62,529 bases of DNA from Micromonospora halophytica (GCF_900090245.1 NZ_FMDN01000027.1:1-62529), one strand, 5' to 3'. Positions 8,690 through 17,321 are shown, counted from the stretch's first letter. Made by a program: numbers and translations. The notes: generated from the sequence alone by a model not told the origin.

Positions 8690-9529
8690 GTGCCGTCGCT
8701 CTTCGCTTCTTACCTGCGCGTGTACGAGCCGCTGACCGCCTTCGACCGGGACCGCCAGGCGTACTGGCGGCGCTACGTCCGGGAGGGGCGTGCGGTGGCG
8801 CCGCTGGAGGGTCCCGGGAGGCAGCGCACCTCGGTGATCGAGGCGCTGGGCGCGGGCTGGACCCGGCTGCCCGACCTGCCGGACGAGGCGTACGTGCTGG
8901 AGGCCGACGACACCCTGCTGGTCTGCCCGTGGAACCTGCGGATCCGGGTGGCCGAGGCGGCGCTGAGCGCCCGGGACGGCGTCCCGTCGGTGATCGCCGA
9001 CGCATTCGTGCCGCCGGTGCTGGCCGGTCAGGCCAAGGCGGTGGTGGACGACTGGCGCAGTGGTGCCCGGGTGCTGGAGCACGGCGTGCCCCGGCTGCAC
9101 GAGCAGACGGCGACCTGGGGGGTGCCGCTGCGCTGGTTCGTGCTCTTCGAGTCGGCGGAGCGGGAACTGGTCACCCACCCGGCGCGGCGGGCTTTGCGCT
9201 ACCGCACCGAGATCTCGAAGGCCCGCCGCCGGTCGTCGCGGGCGCTGTCGGTGCTGCGCAAGTCGGTAGGGGAGGCCCCGATCACCGAGGCGGTCGAGGA
9301 GGCCGCCCGCTGGCTGGAGGAGTTCCACCCCCGTTCGGTGGTGGAACTCGACTACGGCGGGCTGGTGCGACTGCTCTCAGACGAGACTCTCACCGCGGAC
9401 GATTCGACCGAGCTGGTCGCCACCGGCCTGACCGGGCTCTCCCGGGGCGAGGCGGAGGAGGCCTCGACGGCGTACGACCGGCTGGTGGCCCGCTGGCGCG
9501 CGGTGCAGCTGCTGGAGCGGTGCAACTGA
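8690..9529 (+). CDS. Conserved hypothetical protein
   Basis: Cytosolic protein of 279 aa, not recognised. It starts at GTG with GGGAGG upstream and begins PSLFASYLRVYEPLTAFDRDRQAYWRRY. No signal peptide, membrane segment or cofactor motif is visible. A basic patch around YRTEISKARRRSSRAL and a helical C-terminal half are noticeable. Codon use is fully typical, so it is a real gene. It diverges from the dehydrogenase and reads towards bldC. Confidence 0.75.
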   Translation: MPSLFASYLRVYEPLTAFDRDRQAYWRRYVREGRAVAPLEGPGRQRTSVIEALGAGWTRLPDLPDEAYVLEADDTLLVCPWNLRIRVAEAALSARDGVPSVIADAFVPPVLAGQAKAVVDDWRSGARVLEHGVPRLHEQTATWGVPLRWFVLFESAERELVTHPARRALRYRTEISKARRRSSRALSVLRKSVGEAPITEAVEEAARWLEEFHPRSVVELDYGGLVRLLSDETLTADDSTELVATGLTGLSRGEAEEASTAYDRLVARWRAVQLLERCN

Positions 9530-9770
9530 GCACGAATCGCCCGGAGAGTTGAGCCAGCGTCGTATTTGACGCATCACGAACCGTGATCATGAGTCCGAAT
9601 AAGGTACTTTCTGGTGTGTAAAAGTCAGATAAATCGGGCATGGTTCATCCGTCCGTCTAGGGACCTTCGGCCGTTCGGCCCATGTCGGACATCGGGGACT
9701 AGCCGGACCATGGGAGACGCGTCGGCCGGCGGGACCCCGGCCGATGTCTATACATGTGGAGGAGTGACCG

Positions 9771-9980
9771 ATGGCATCGCGAACGCACGAACCAGAGCCG
9801 CTACTCACACCGGCCGAGGTGGCGTCGATGTTCCGTGTCGACCCGAAGACGGTGACCCGGTGGGCCAAGGCGGGGAAGCTCAGCGCGATCCGGACTCTGG
9901 GCGGCCACCGTCGGTACCGCGAGTCGGAGGTTCGGGCCCTGCTACAGGGGCAGATCCCGCAGCAGCGCCAGGGAGACTGA
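9771..9980 (+). CDS. bldC: Developmental transcriptional regulator BldC
   Basis: MerR-like winged-helix DNA-binding protein without effector domain (69 aa). LLTPAEVASMFRVDPKTVTRWAKAGKLSAIRTLGGHRRYRESEV is almost the whole protein and matches BldC, which holds back development in sporulating actinomycetes by cooperative binding to tandem repeats. A strong GGAGGAG precedes the ATG. It stands alone, as usual. Confidence 0.95.
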   Translation: MASRTHEPEPLLTPAEVASMFRVDPKTVTRWAKAGKLSAIRTLGGHRRYRESEVRALLQGQIPQQRQGD

Positions 9981-10011
9981 CCGGCCGGCATTGTAAGGCA
10001 GCTTTCCGGTC

Positions 10012-10057
10012 TCAGGGGCGGGCGGACGTCGCGACAGCGACGATCCACCGCCCCTGA
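10012..10057. terminator. Bidirectional terminator after bldC
   Basis: TCAGGGGCGG pairs with CCGCCCCTGA across a 26-base loop. It lies between convergent bldC and the F420-type oxidoreductase gene. Confidence 0.55.
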
Positions 10058-10081
10058 ACCGTTTCCGAGGCCGGCGCCCCC

Positions 10082-10462
10082 TCACTCCTGGACGGTGATC
10101 CGGATTCCGATCGTGCCCGCCTCGCCCCGGCGCAGCCGACTGCCGAGCAGGCTCAGCCGGCCGATGAGCCGGTACTTCCGCTTGATCAGGCCACGGATCC
10201 GGTGGCTCTCCTGCGGGCCGCAGAGCACGGCGTGCCCGGGCACCGCCGCCCCGTGCGGCCGGCCGCGCACGTCGCACGGAGCCACCGTCACCGCGCCGTC
10301 GCGCCGGATCCGCTTCACCTTGCCGGTGTCGGCCGCCGTCCACACCGCGAGCGTGTCGCCGTCGCGGACCGCCCAGACCGGGGTCGACACGGCCCGACCG
10401 TCCTTGCGGAACGTCGTCAGCAGGACGTACTTCTCCGCCGCCAGGCGGTCCAGCTCGGTCAC
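10082..10462 (-). CDS. PPOX-class F420-dependent oxidoreductase-like protein
   Basis: Small split-beta-barrel flavin or deazaflavin protein (126 aa). LAAEKYVLLTTFRKDGRAVSTPVWAV is the typical N-terminus of PPOX-type F420-binding proteins of Actinobacteria, and KVKRIRRDGAVTVAPCDVRG follows the usual pattern. GTG 10462 is chosen because family similarity begins at once. The substrate is unknown. It is divergent from the following methyltransferase gene. Confidence 0.85.
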   Translation of the reverse strand: MTELDRLAAEKYVLLTTFRKDGRAVSTPVWAVRDGDTLAVWTAADTGKVKRIRRDGAVTVAPCDVRGRPHGAAVPGHAVLCGPQESHRIRGLIKRKYRLIGRLSLLGSRLRRGEAGTIGIRITVQE

Positions 10463-10516
10463 GAGGCCCAGGATACGGCCGCGACAGGCCCCGCCCCGGC
10501 GGTTAGCGTGGGCGGC

Positions 10517-11296
10517 GTGACCGCAGAACCCAGGATCGGCGACGTGTTCGGCGAGATGCTGCGCGACGCGTACGCGGTGCACACCGGAATCGGCCCCCGG
10601 CCACTGGCGGGCGGACGGCTGCCCCGCCCGGTCATCGAGATCATCGAGCGGGACGACGGACTGGTCAACGGCGCCCCCGCCGCGCACTACCTGGACGGCC
10701 CCGAGCACTGGCAGCCGTACGACCACCGGGCCGTCGACCGGGCCCGGGGCGAGACGCTGGACATCGGGACCGGGGGCGGCCGGATCGCGCTGGCGCTCCA
10801 GGAACGGGACGTACCGGTGACCGGGCTGGACACCTCCCTCGGCGCGCTGCGGGTCTGCCGGCACCGGGGCGTACGCGACCTCGTCCCCGGCACCGTCGAC
10901 GCGCACGTCGCCGACGGCCGCCGGTACGACACGTTCCTGCTGCTCGGCAACAACCTCGGCCTGATCGAAGGGCGCGAGCGGGCCCCCGCCTTCCTCGCCG
11001 CGTTGGCCGCCATGGCCCGGCCCGGCGCGCAGGTCATCGCGCACGGCACCGACCCGTACGGCACCACCGACCCGCTGCACACCGGCTACCACGAGCGCAA
11101 CCGGCGGCGTGGCCGGCTCGGCGGCCAGCTCCGGCTGCGGCTGCGCTACCGGGAGCTGGGCACCGGTTGGTTCGACTATCTGGTCTGCTCCGCCGGGGAA
11201 CTGGCGGAGCTGATCCACGGCTCACCGTGGGAACTGGTCGACGTGGACGACCGGGACGCCCCGTACTACCTGGCCACCCTGCGGCTCGCGGGCTGA
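10517..11296 (+). CDS. Class I SAM-dependent methyltransferase
   Basis: Methyltransferase of 259 aa. Motif I is LDIGTGGGRIALALQERD at about residue 85, followed by VTGLDTSLGALRVCR (acidic ribose-binding residue) and TFLLLGNNLGLI. The N-terminus (about 70 aa) and the C-terminal substrate part (YRELGTGWFDYLVC) resemble uncharacterised actinobacterial methyltransferases. The substrate is not predictable. It starts at GTG. Confidence 0.8.
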   Translation: MTAEPRIGDVFGEMLRDAYAVHTGIGPRPLAGGRLPRPVIEIIERDDGLVNGAPAAHYLDGPEHWQPYDHRAVDRARGETLDIGTGGGRIALALQERDVPVTGLDTSLGALRVCRHRGVRDLVPGTVDAHVADGRRYDTFLLLGNNLGLIEGRERAPAFLAALAAMARPGAQVIAHGTDPYGTTDPLHTGYHERNRRRGRLGGQLRLRLRYRELGTGWFDYLVCSAGELAELIHGSPWELVDVDDRDAPYYLATLRLAG

Positions 11297-11302
11297 CCGG
11301 AC

Positions 11303-11319
11303 GGCCGGGGCTCCCGGCC
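11303..11319. terminator. Short hairpin between convergent genes
   Basis: GGCCGGG-gct-CCCGGCC lies between the methyltransferase stop and the stop of the minus-strand Asp-repeat protein. Confidence 0.5.
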
Positions 11320-11323
11320 GGGA

Positions 11324-11614
11324 TCACACCTGGACGGTCGGGGCGTGCTGCTCGGGCGGCAGCCCGCCGTCACCGTCGACCACCTCGTCCGGGGTGCCGT
11401 CCTCATCGATGTCGACCATGGTGATGTCCACCTTGCCGTCACCGTCGGTGTCGAACTGGAACAGGTCGGCCTTGCCGTCACCGTCGGTGTCGACCACCCA
11501 CACGTCGGTCCTTCCGTCGTTGTTGGTGTCGGCGCGGAGCAGGTCCACGCGGTCGTCGCCGCGTGTCTCCACGGTCTCCGTGCCCTCGGTGCCGTCCACG
11601 GGTGCCTGGCTCAT
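11324..11614 (-). CDS. Small acidic protein with tandem DxDxDG calcium-type repeats
   Basis: A 96-aa protein with tandem units: DTNNDGRTDVW, DTDGDGKADLF, DTDGDGKVDIT, DIDEDGTPDEV. The D-x-[DN]-x-D-G pattern is that of EF-hand-like or thrombospondin-3/VCBS calcium loops. There is no signal peptide, so it is probably cytosolic or released some other way. It may be a Ca-binding or Ca-stabilised protein; function unknown. It starts at ATG, with GGAAGG upstream. Confidence 0.7.
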   Translation of the reverse strand: MSQAPVDGTEGTETVETRGDDRVDLLRADTNNDGRTDVWVVDTDGDGKADLFQFDTDGDGKVDITMVDIDEDGTPDEVVDGDGGLPPEQHAPTVQV

Positions 11615-11774
11615 GTCGACTCGTCCTTCCCTTGACGTTGCGGGCCGTCTGTACCCGGTCCGGCGATCCCCCACGCATGCCAGCGTCACCGGTGCTGCAT
11701 AGGGTCGCACGCAGGAGCGCGTGGCACGGCGCGACGGAGACCCCGTGCGTCGCCGCGCGCAGCGAGGGAGCGTC

Positions 11775-12665
11775 ATGAGTGGTCGTTTTGTCGTCGTCGG
11801 GGCCGGCACGATGGGCCTCGGGATCGCGTACGTCGCCGCCGGTGCCGGCTACGCCGTCGAACTCGTCGAGGTCGACAGGAGCCGGGCGGAGGCCGCCGCC
11901 GCGCGTCTCGGCGAGCTGTGGGACCGGGCCGTGGCACGCGGGAAGCTCGACGCCGGGCAGGCCGCCGCGAACCGGGAACGGCTGACCCTGCGGGCGGCGC
12001 TGGCGCAGGTCGCGCCGGAGCCCGACGTGGTCGTCGAGGCGGTGCCGGAGCGGGCCGACCTCAAGCGGACCGTGCTGGGCGAGGCCGAGGCCCTACGTCC
12101 GGCGCTGCTCGGCAGCAACACCTCCAGCATCCCGATCGCCGAGCTGGCCGAGGGACTGGCCCGGCCGGAACGCTTCCTCGGGCTGCACTTCTTCAACCCG
12201 GTCTGGGCGATGGCCCTGCTGGAGGTCGTGGTGGGCCCGGCCACCGCCCCGGCGACCACGGACGCGGCCGTCGCGCTCGCCGGCCGGCTGGGCAAGGACC
12301 CCGTCGTCGTACGCGACATGCCCGGCTTCGCCACCTCCCGGCTCGGGGTCACCCTCGGCCTGGAGGCGATCCGGATGGTCGCCGACGGGGTGGCCGCCCC
12401 CGCCGACATCGACAAGGCGATGGTGCTCGGCTACCGGCACCCGGTCGGCCCGCTGGAACTCACCGACCTGGTCGGGCTCGACGTCCGGCTCGACATCGCC
12501 CGCACCCTGCAGGCCGCGTACGGGGACCGCTTCGCGCCGCCGCCGCTGCTGGTCGAGATGGTGGCCGCCGGAAAACTGGGCAGGAAGTCCGGCCAGGGCT
12601 TCTACACCTGGACGGACGGCCGCAAGGCCGACGGGCCGGCCACCGGGGAAGGGGCGTCGGCATGA
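11775..12665 (+). CDS. 3-hydroxyacyl-CoA dehydrogenase family protein
   Basis: NAD-dependent oxidation of 3-hydroxyacyl-CoA (296 aa). The Rossmann motif VVVGAGTMGLGIAYVAA is at the N-terminus. The catalytic region LGSNTSSIPIAELA ... GLHFFNPVW has the conserved His, and the C-terminal domain has the GRKSGQGFYTW ending. The reading frame overlaps the following enoyl-CoA hydratase by 4 bases (ATGA), so the pair acts together, in beta-oxidation or an aromatic-acid (phenylacetate-like) route. It could be a PaaH/3-hydroxybutyryl-CoA type; context does not decide. Confidence 0.88.
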   Translation: MSGRFVVVGAGTMGLGIAYVAAGAGYAVELVEVDRSRAEAAAARLGELWDRAVARGKLDAGQAAANRERLTLRAALAQVAPEPDVVVEAVPERADLKRTVLGEAEALRPALLGSNTSSIPIAELAEGLARPERFLGLHFFNPVWAMALLEVVVGPATAPATTDAAVALAGRLGKDPVVVRDMPGFATSRLGVTLGLEAIRMVADGVAAPADIDKAMVLGYRHPVGPLELTDLVGLDVRLDIARTLQAAYGDRFAPPPLLVEMVAAGKLGRKSGQGFYTWTDGRKADGPATGEGASA

Positions 12666-13405
12666 GCGGGCTGCGGATCGAGGAACTGCCCGACCGGCTG
12701 GTGGTGACGCTGGACCGGCCGGAGAAGCGCAACGCCATCGACGCCGACCTGATCGCCGAGCTGCACCAGGTCTGCGCCGAACTGGAGGCCCGCCCACGGC
12801 TGCTGCTGCTCACCGGCGGGGCGGAGGGCATCTTCGCCGGTGGCGCGGACATCGGCCAGCTCCGCGAGCGGGGCCGGCTGGACGCCCTCGCCGCGATCAA
12901 CCAGGCCGCCTTCGCCCGCGTCCGGGCCCTGCCCATGCCGAGCGTCGCCGCCGTGGACGGGCCGGCGCTGGGCGGCGGTGCCGAGCTGGCGTACGCGTGC
13001 GACCTGCGGGTCTGCACGGCGCGGGCGGTCTTCGGCCAGCCGGAGGTGCGGTTGGGCATCCTGGCCGGCGCGGGCGCGACCCACCGGCTGCCGGCCCTGG
13101 TCGGCGAGGCCCGGGCCAAGGAACTGCTCTTCACCGGCCGCCGGGTGGACGCCGAGGAGGCGCTGCGCATCGGCCTGGTGAACCGGGTGGTGGCCGAGCC
13201 GGCGGAACTGCTGGCCGCCGCGCACGAGCTGATCGACGAGATGGCGAAGGGGTCGGCGCTGGCGCTGCGGCTGACCAAGTTGGCCGTGGACGCGCCGCCG
13301 GCCGCGCATCCGCACCTCGACCTGGTGAGCCAGGCGGTGCTCTTCGAGGACGAGGAGAAGCGGCGGCGGATGACCGAGTTCCTCGAGCGGCGGCGCTCCC
13401 GCTGA
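12662..13405 (+). CDS. Enoyl-CoA hydratase/isomerase (crotonase family)
   Basis: Crotonase-fold enzyme of 247 aa. It carries VTLDRPEKRNAID, FAGGADIGQLRE and AAVDGPALGGGAELAYACDLRV (oxyanion hole), then GQPEVRLGILAGAGATHRLP with the position of a catalytic Glu (PEVRLG). It is translationally coupled to the hydroxyacyl-CoA dehydrogenase upstream: hydration then oxidation of enoyl-CoA. The exact substrate is unknown. Confidence 0.88.
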   Translation: MSGLRIEELPDRLVVTLDRPEKRNAIDADLIAELHQVCAELEARPRLLLLTGGAEGIFAGGADIGQLRERGRLDALAAINQAAFARVRALPMPSVAAVDGPALGGGAELAYACDLRVCTARAVFGQPEVRLGILAGAGATHRLPALVGEARAKELLFTGRRVDAEEALRIGLVNRVVAEPAELLAAAHELIDEMAKGSALALRLTKLAVDAPPAAHPHLDLVSQAVLFEDEEKRRRMTEFLERRRSR

Positions 13406-13418
13406 CCTGCTTACACAG

Positions 13419-13452
13419 CGACGGCCGCACCGGACGTCCGGTGCGGCCGTCG
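13419..13452. terminator. Strong bidirectional terminator (perfect palindrome)
   Basis: CGACGGCCGCACCGGAC followed immediately by GTCCGGTGCGGCCGTCG: 17-base perfect arms, between convergent genes. Typical U-tract-free actinobacterial terminator. Confidence 0.75.
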
Positions 13453-13465
13453 TCGTCGGCGGTGC

Positions 13466-14818
13466 TCAGTGCCGGATCGGCACGCCCGCCTCGTCCAGCG
13501 CCGTGATCAGCCCGGCGGACTCGGCGAAGCCGATGACCAGCACCGCCTCCGGGCCGTACGCCTTGATCTCCCTGGCCAGGCCGGTGAAGTCCACCGGGGC
13601 GGCCTGGGCGTCCTCCGGCGGCTCGTAGGTCAGCAGCTTCACCCGGTCGGCGCCGATGCCGGCCCGCTCCAGCTCGGCCCGGACGGTCTCCTGCAGGCCC
13701 TCGCCGTAGGAGTCCTTGCGGGCCACCACGACGATCCGGTCCGGGCCGTCCCGCAGCATCACGTCCGCCAGGGCGCGGCCCTGGAGGCTGTCCGGCGGGG
13801 CGGTACGGAAGTACAGGCCCTTGTCGTCGGCCCTGGTCAGCCCCGAGTCGGTGTTGGAGGGCGAGAAGAGGATCCGCCCGGCCGCCACCACGTCCGGCAG
13901 CACGGCGGCGGAGATGCCCGAAGCGCCGGCGCCGATGATGACGTGCACCTTCTCGCGGATGTGCGAGGCCACGGTCGCCTTGGCGACCGCCACGCTGGTG
14001 CCGTCGTCGCCGTCGATCCAGACCATCGGCTCCCCGAGCACGCCACCCGCGGCGTTGACCTCCCGGACCGCCAGGGCGGCGCCGGCCGCCAGCGGCGGGT
14101 TGGCCAGGGCCAGGTCACCGGTCTTCGGCAGCAGCCCGCCGAGGATCAGCGGGGAACCGTCACCGCGGTCGGTACGCCCACCCTGCTGCTTCTTCGGCTT
14201 CGGCGGGAGCTTGGTGCTCGCCCCGGACTCGTCACCGGCGCCGACGAACTCGGTCTTCGCGTCGTTGATCTTCTGGTTGTCGAAGTGCATCGTCGCGTAG
14301 CTCGCGGTGGCCGGCTCGCCGACGTCGGTGAAGCCGGCCCGGGACAGCGAGGGGCCGCGGTACTCGACGTCCTGCCCGGCGCGGGCCAGCGCCAGGCAGG
14401 CCTTCGGCTCCGTGCAGCGCTGGCCGTTGGTGGTGACCCCGACGATCTGCCGGGCGATGGCCGCCGGGTCGGTGCTGCCGGCGAGCTGCGCCGCCAGCGC
14501 GCTGATCACCACCGCGTCGTACGCCTCGGCCGCGTAGAGGAAGTCCTTCAGGTCGGGGTCGACCGCGCGCAGCCGCTCCTTGAAGTCCTCGGTCAGCGGC
14601 GTCAGCGGGGTGGTGCCCTTCATGCCGTCGACCAGGTTGCCGCGGTCCTTCAACTCCCCTGGGAAGGAGTTCAGCATGTTGCCGTCGGTGCCGTAGAGGC
14701 GCACCTGCGGGGCGGCCGTGTCCTCGGGCTTGTCGGTGGTCCCGCATGCGCTGGTGGCGAGCAGGAACGCCGCACCCGCCGCCAGGATGGCAGCGCGCGG
14801 GCCGCGTGTTGCGAGCAT
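13466..14818 (-). CDS. ABC-transporter substrate-binding lipoprotein, apparently circularly permuted
   Basis: Type I periplasmic-binding protein of the branched-chain amino-acid (Leu/Ile/Val) group, 450 aa, a lipoprotein (lipobox ATSAC, Cys25). The domain order is unusual. Residues about 36-170 (LYGTDGN ... YAAEAYDAVVISALAAQLAG ... YRGPSLSRAGFTDVGEP) match what is normally the C-terminal part. After a Lys/Pro/Gly linker, residues about 222-450 (GGLLPKTGDLA ... VNAAGGVLGEPMVW ... DSYGEGLQETV ... AVLVIGFAESAG) match the normal N-terminal part and the protein ends at DEAGVPIRH, where homologues would continue into LYGTDG. GGAGGAAGG precedes ATG 14818. No permease genes are nearby. Confidence 0.82.
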   Translation of the reverse strand: MLATRGPRAAILAAGAAFLLATSACGTTDKPEDTAAPQVRLYGTDGNMLNSFPGELKDRGNLVDGMKGTTPLTPLTEDFKERLRAVDPDLKDFLYAAEAYDAVVISALAAQLAGSTDPAAIARQIVGVTTNGQRCTEPKACLALARAGQDVEYRGPSLSRAGFTDVGEPATASYATMHFDNQKINDAKTEFVGAGDESGASTKLPPKPKKQQGGRTDRGDGSPLILGGLLPKTGDLALANPPLAAGAALAVREVNAAGGVLGEPMVWIDGDDGTSVAVAKATVASHIREKVHVIIGAGASGISAAVLPDVVAAGRILFSPSNTDSGLTRADDKGLYFRTAPPDSLQGRALADVMLRDGPDRIVVVARKDSYGEGLQETVRAELERAGIGADRVKLLTYEPPEDAQAAPVDFTGLAREIKAYGPEAVLVIGFAESAGLITALDEAGVPIRH

Positions 14819-14983
14819 CGTCGTCCTTCCTCCAGGGAGGTCCGCTGCGCACCATAGCGCGCCGACGGCCCTGGTGGGAGCGTGGAGTCCCCCCGGTCGG
14901 CGGCCCGACAGCCGTCCGCACGCAGCGTCACCGCCATGGAGATGCCGGGTCACCGCTTGACCCCCGGTCCTACCGTTGCGCAG

Positions 14984-15370
14984 GTGACCGACCTGCCGGA
15001 ACAGACGTTCGACGACGCGACCGCCGTGCTCCGTTCGGCCCTGGCCGGCGACGGTGACGCGGTGGTGGGGACCTTCGACGCGGTGGTCGACCGGTCGGGG
15101 CTCGAAGGGGCGTACGGGGTGGCCTGGTGCCTCGCCGCCACCATGGTCGGCGACCCGCCGCCGGGCACCGCCGCGCTGGACTTCCCCGGCCTCGACGAGG
15201 CCCGGTACGACGCCCGCTGGGTGGCCCGCTTCGTCAGCGCGTACGCCAACCATGACGAGGACACCGGCGAGGCCCTCTTCGGGGCGGCGGCCGCCGACGG
15301 CCTGCTGCCGGAGTGCCTGCTCACGCTCGCCGGCTCGACCGTGGCCACCCTGCGCAGCCGGGCCGACTGA
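14984..15370 (+). CDS. Hypothetical protein
   Basis: A 128-aa acidic helical protein starting at GTG (VTDLPEQTFDDATAVLRSALAGDGDAV...). There are no known motifs, signal peptide or membrane segment. Codon usage is typical. It ends just before a strong hairpin and is convergent with the secreted protein gene. Function unknown. Confidence 0.65.
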   Translation: MTDLPEQTFDDATAVLRSALAGDGDAVVGTFDAVVDRSGLEGAYGVAWCLAATMVGDPPPGTAALDFPGLDEARYDARWVARFVSAYANHDEDTGEALFGAAAADGLLPECLLTLAGSTVATLRSRAD

Positions 15371-15374
15371 CGGC

Positions 15375-15408
15375 GGTGGGGCGCCCGTGGGAAGCCGGGC
15401 GCCCCACC
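15375..15408. terminator. Bidirectional terminator
   Basis: GGTGGGGCGCCC and GGGCGCCCCACC, 12-base perfect arms with a 10-base loop, between convergent genes ending at 15370 and 15412. Confidence 0.7.
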
Positions 15409-15411
15409 CGC

Positions 15412-15825
15412 TCAGTACGCGTGGTACGCGACCAGCGGCTCGTACTCGTAGCGCAGGGTCTCGAAGCGGACCTGGAACCGGACACCGTCGCGGACGTTGG
15501 TCGCCACGGTGATGAAGGCGGACTTCGACGGCAGGTACGTCCGATAGTTGCACCTGTCCGTCTTGTCCACGAAGATCACGCACGCCTCGACGCCGAACTC
15601 GCTGGCGTTGCGCACGTTGATGTCCCGGCACCGGGTGCTGGTGCGGTACGGCCCGGCGTCACCGCCCCAACCGGCGGTCTGGAAGTACGAGCGGACCGCC
15701 CCGCCGTAGCAGGTGGCGTACGACCCGGACAGGTTCGTCTCGGGGGCGGCGTGGGCGGGGGAGCCGAGGACGAGCAGGGACAGCGCCGCCGTGAGTGCCG
15801 TCAGGCGGGCGACCGGGGATGCCAT
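15412..15825 (-). CDS. Small secreted protein, likely disulphide-bonded
   Basis: A 137-aa protein with a clear Sec signal peptide (MASPVARLTALTAALSLLVLGSPAHA, cleavage after AHA). The mature part of about 111 aa has four cysteines (TCYGG, TRCRD, EACVIF, DRCNY), suggesting two disulphides in a small beta-rich exported domain. No family recognised. GGAGG lies upstream of the ATG. It is convergent with the gene before and divergent from the DUF2786 gene. Confidence 0.7.
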   Translation of the reverse strand: MASPVARLTALTAALSLLVLGSPAHAAPETNLSGSYATCYGGAVRSYFQTAGWGGDAGPYRTSTRCRDINVRNASEFGVEACVIFVDKTDRCNYRTYLPSKSAFITVATNVRDGVRFQVRFETLRYEYEPLVAYHAY

Positions 15826-15946
15826 GCGGATGCCTCCAGGGGGTGAAGGTGGACCCTGTGTTGCGGACAGGGTGCTGAGCGTGGTGATCGTACCGGTCGA
15901 TCCGTCCGAGGTGGACCGTCCCGTCCGATGTGATAGCTCTGGTGGC

Positions 15947-16654
15947 ATGTCCGAGGCGATGCTCAGCAAGGTACGCAAGCTGCTGGCCAAGGCCGAGGAC
16001 CCGGCCTGCACGCCCGCCGAGTCCGCCGCCTTCACCGCCAAGGCCACCGAACTGATCGCGCGGTACGGCGTCGACCGGGCGCTGCTGGCGGCCCGGGACC
16101 CGGCCACCGACCCGGTCGGCGACCGGGTGGTCGACGTCGTCGCCCCGTACGCCCGGGACAAGGCGGCACTGCTCGCCGCCGTGGCCGACCCGTTGCGCTG
16201 CCGCTGCGTGCGCCGACGGCAGGGCGACGGCTTCGCCATGCACCTGTTCGGCTTCGCCAGCGATCTGGAACGGGTCGACCTGCTGTTCACCTCGCTGCTG
16301 GTGCAGGCCGCGCACGGACTGGCCGGCACCCCCGTACCGGCCGGTGAACACCCGGCCGCCTTCCGCCGCTCCTGGCTGGCCGGCTTCGCCCGGGTGGTCT
16401 CCGAGCGGCTGCGTTCGGCCGAGGCGGGCGCGGCGGCCGAGCAGGGCGGCCCGTCGGTCGCGCTGGTCCTCGTGGACCGCTCCGACCGGGTGGCGCGTCG
16501 GGTCACCGAGGTCTACCCCCGGCTGAGGACGGCCGCCCCGCGCCGCCTCGCCGGTGGCGGCTTCGGCTCCGGTGCCGAGGCGGGCCGCCGCGCCGACCTG
16601 GGTGGGCGCGACGTCGTCGACGGTACGCCCGCGAGCCGCGGCCTCACCCGCTGA
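15947..16654 (+). CDS. DUF2786 domain protein
   Basis: A 235-aa protein. The first 40 residues (MSEAMLSKVRKLLAKAEDPACTPAESAAFTAKATELIARYGVD) match the DUF2786 N-terminal helical hairpin found in many bacterial and phage proteins of unknown role. The remainder is an alpha-helical domain with basic patches (RCRCVRRRQGDGFAMHLFGF). It is probably cytosolic. Confidence 0.75.
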   Translation: MSEAMLSKVRKLLAKAEDPACTPAESAAFTAKATELIARYGVDRALLAARDPATDPVGDRVVDVVAPYARDKAALLAAVADPLRCRCVRRRQGDGFAMHLFGFASDLERVDLLFTSLLVQAAHGLAGTPVPAGEHPAAFRRSWLAGFARVVSERLRSAEAGAAAEQGGPSVALVLVDRSDRVARRVTEVYPRLRTAAPRRLAGGGFGSGAEAGRRADLGGRDVVDGTPASRGLTR

Positions 16655-16685
16655 CGCTCCGGCCCGCGTCCCGCCGTCCCGTCCC

Positions 16686-16752
16686 CATGATCGGGTCGCA
16701 GAAAGGAACACGACGCGCCGGAAGACTTGTCGGAAAACGCGACTGGATCATG
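16686..16752. repeat. CATGATC-bounded inverted repeat
   Basis: CATGATCGGGTCGC and GCGACTGGATCATG (12 of 14 positions complementary) bound a 67-base intergenic segment. The same outer CATGATC arms bound the longer palindromic element at 43985-44065, suggesting a family of small dispersed palindromes. Confidence 0.4.
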
Positions 16753-16789
16753 CTCAGCTGCGGGCTGCGGGCTGCGGGTTGTGGCCGGC

Positions 16790-17302
16790 TCAGTTGCCGG
16801 TGGGGTGCCGGGTGACCGTGGCCAGGAAGCGGCTGAGCAGCTCGTGCCAGCCGGCGGTGAGTGCCTGCCGGTAGCCTTCGGCGGCCTCGCCGTGCCGGTC
16901 GAAGTGCCGGTGCTCCACCTCGACCCGGGTCCCGCCGGAGTCGTCGGGCAGGAAGAGCACCTCGACCTCGCTGGCCCGCGCCGGGTCCGGCACCGGCACC
17001 CGGTCCGGGCCGATCTGCCAGGTGAAGACCAGCCGCTTCGGTGGGTCCCAGGTGAGCACCCGGCCCCAGTCGCTGCGGAAGCCGTACGGGCCGATCTCGT
17101 AGAGCATCCCGCCCGCCCGTGGCTCCATGCCCAGTTCGGCCAGCGCCGCCGGACCGGACCAGGTGTATTCGCGTACCCACCAGTCGGTCAGCGCCCCGGT
17201 GAACACCGCGAACGCCAGCTCGGCGTTGACTGGGGCGAGGAGGGTGCTGCGGAGCGCGTACCGCTCGACGTCCTGATGGACCTCCGCCATCTCCTGTCCC
17301 AT
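16790..17302 (-). CDS. SRPBCC/AHSA1-type domain protein
   Basis: A 170-aa START-like ligand-binding fold protein. LLAPVNAELAFAVFTGALTDWWV is the usual N-terminal strand and helix, and GRVLTWDPPKRLVFTWQIGPD and the C-terminal helix GYRQALTAGWHELLSRFLATV are typical of AHSA1/polyketide-cyclase-like proteins. The start is taken at ATG 17302; ATG 17290 is an alternative but has its purine run too close. Ligand unknown. Confidence 0.8.
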   Translation of the reverse strand: MGQEMAEVHQDVERYALRSTLLAPVNAELAFAVFTGALTDWWVREYTWSGPAALAELGMEPRAGGMLYEIGPYGFRSDWGRVLTWDPPKRLVFTWQIGPDRVPVPDPARASEVEVLFLPDDSGGTRVEVEHRHFDRHGEAAEGYRQALTAGWHELLSRFLATVTRHPTGN

Positions 17303-17321
17303 AGGCCCGGACCATACCGGC

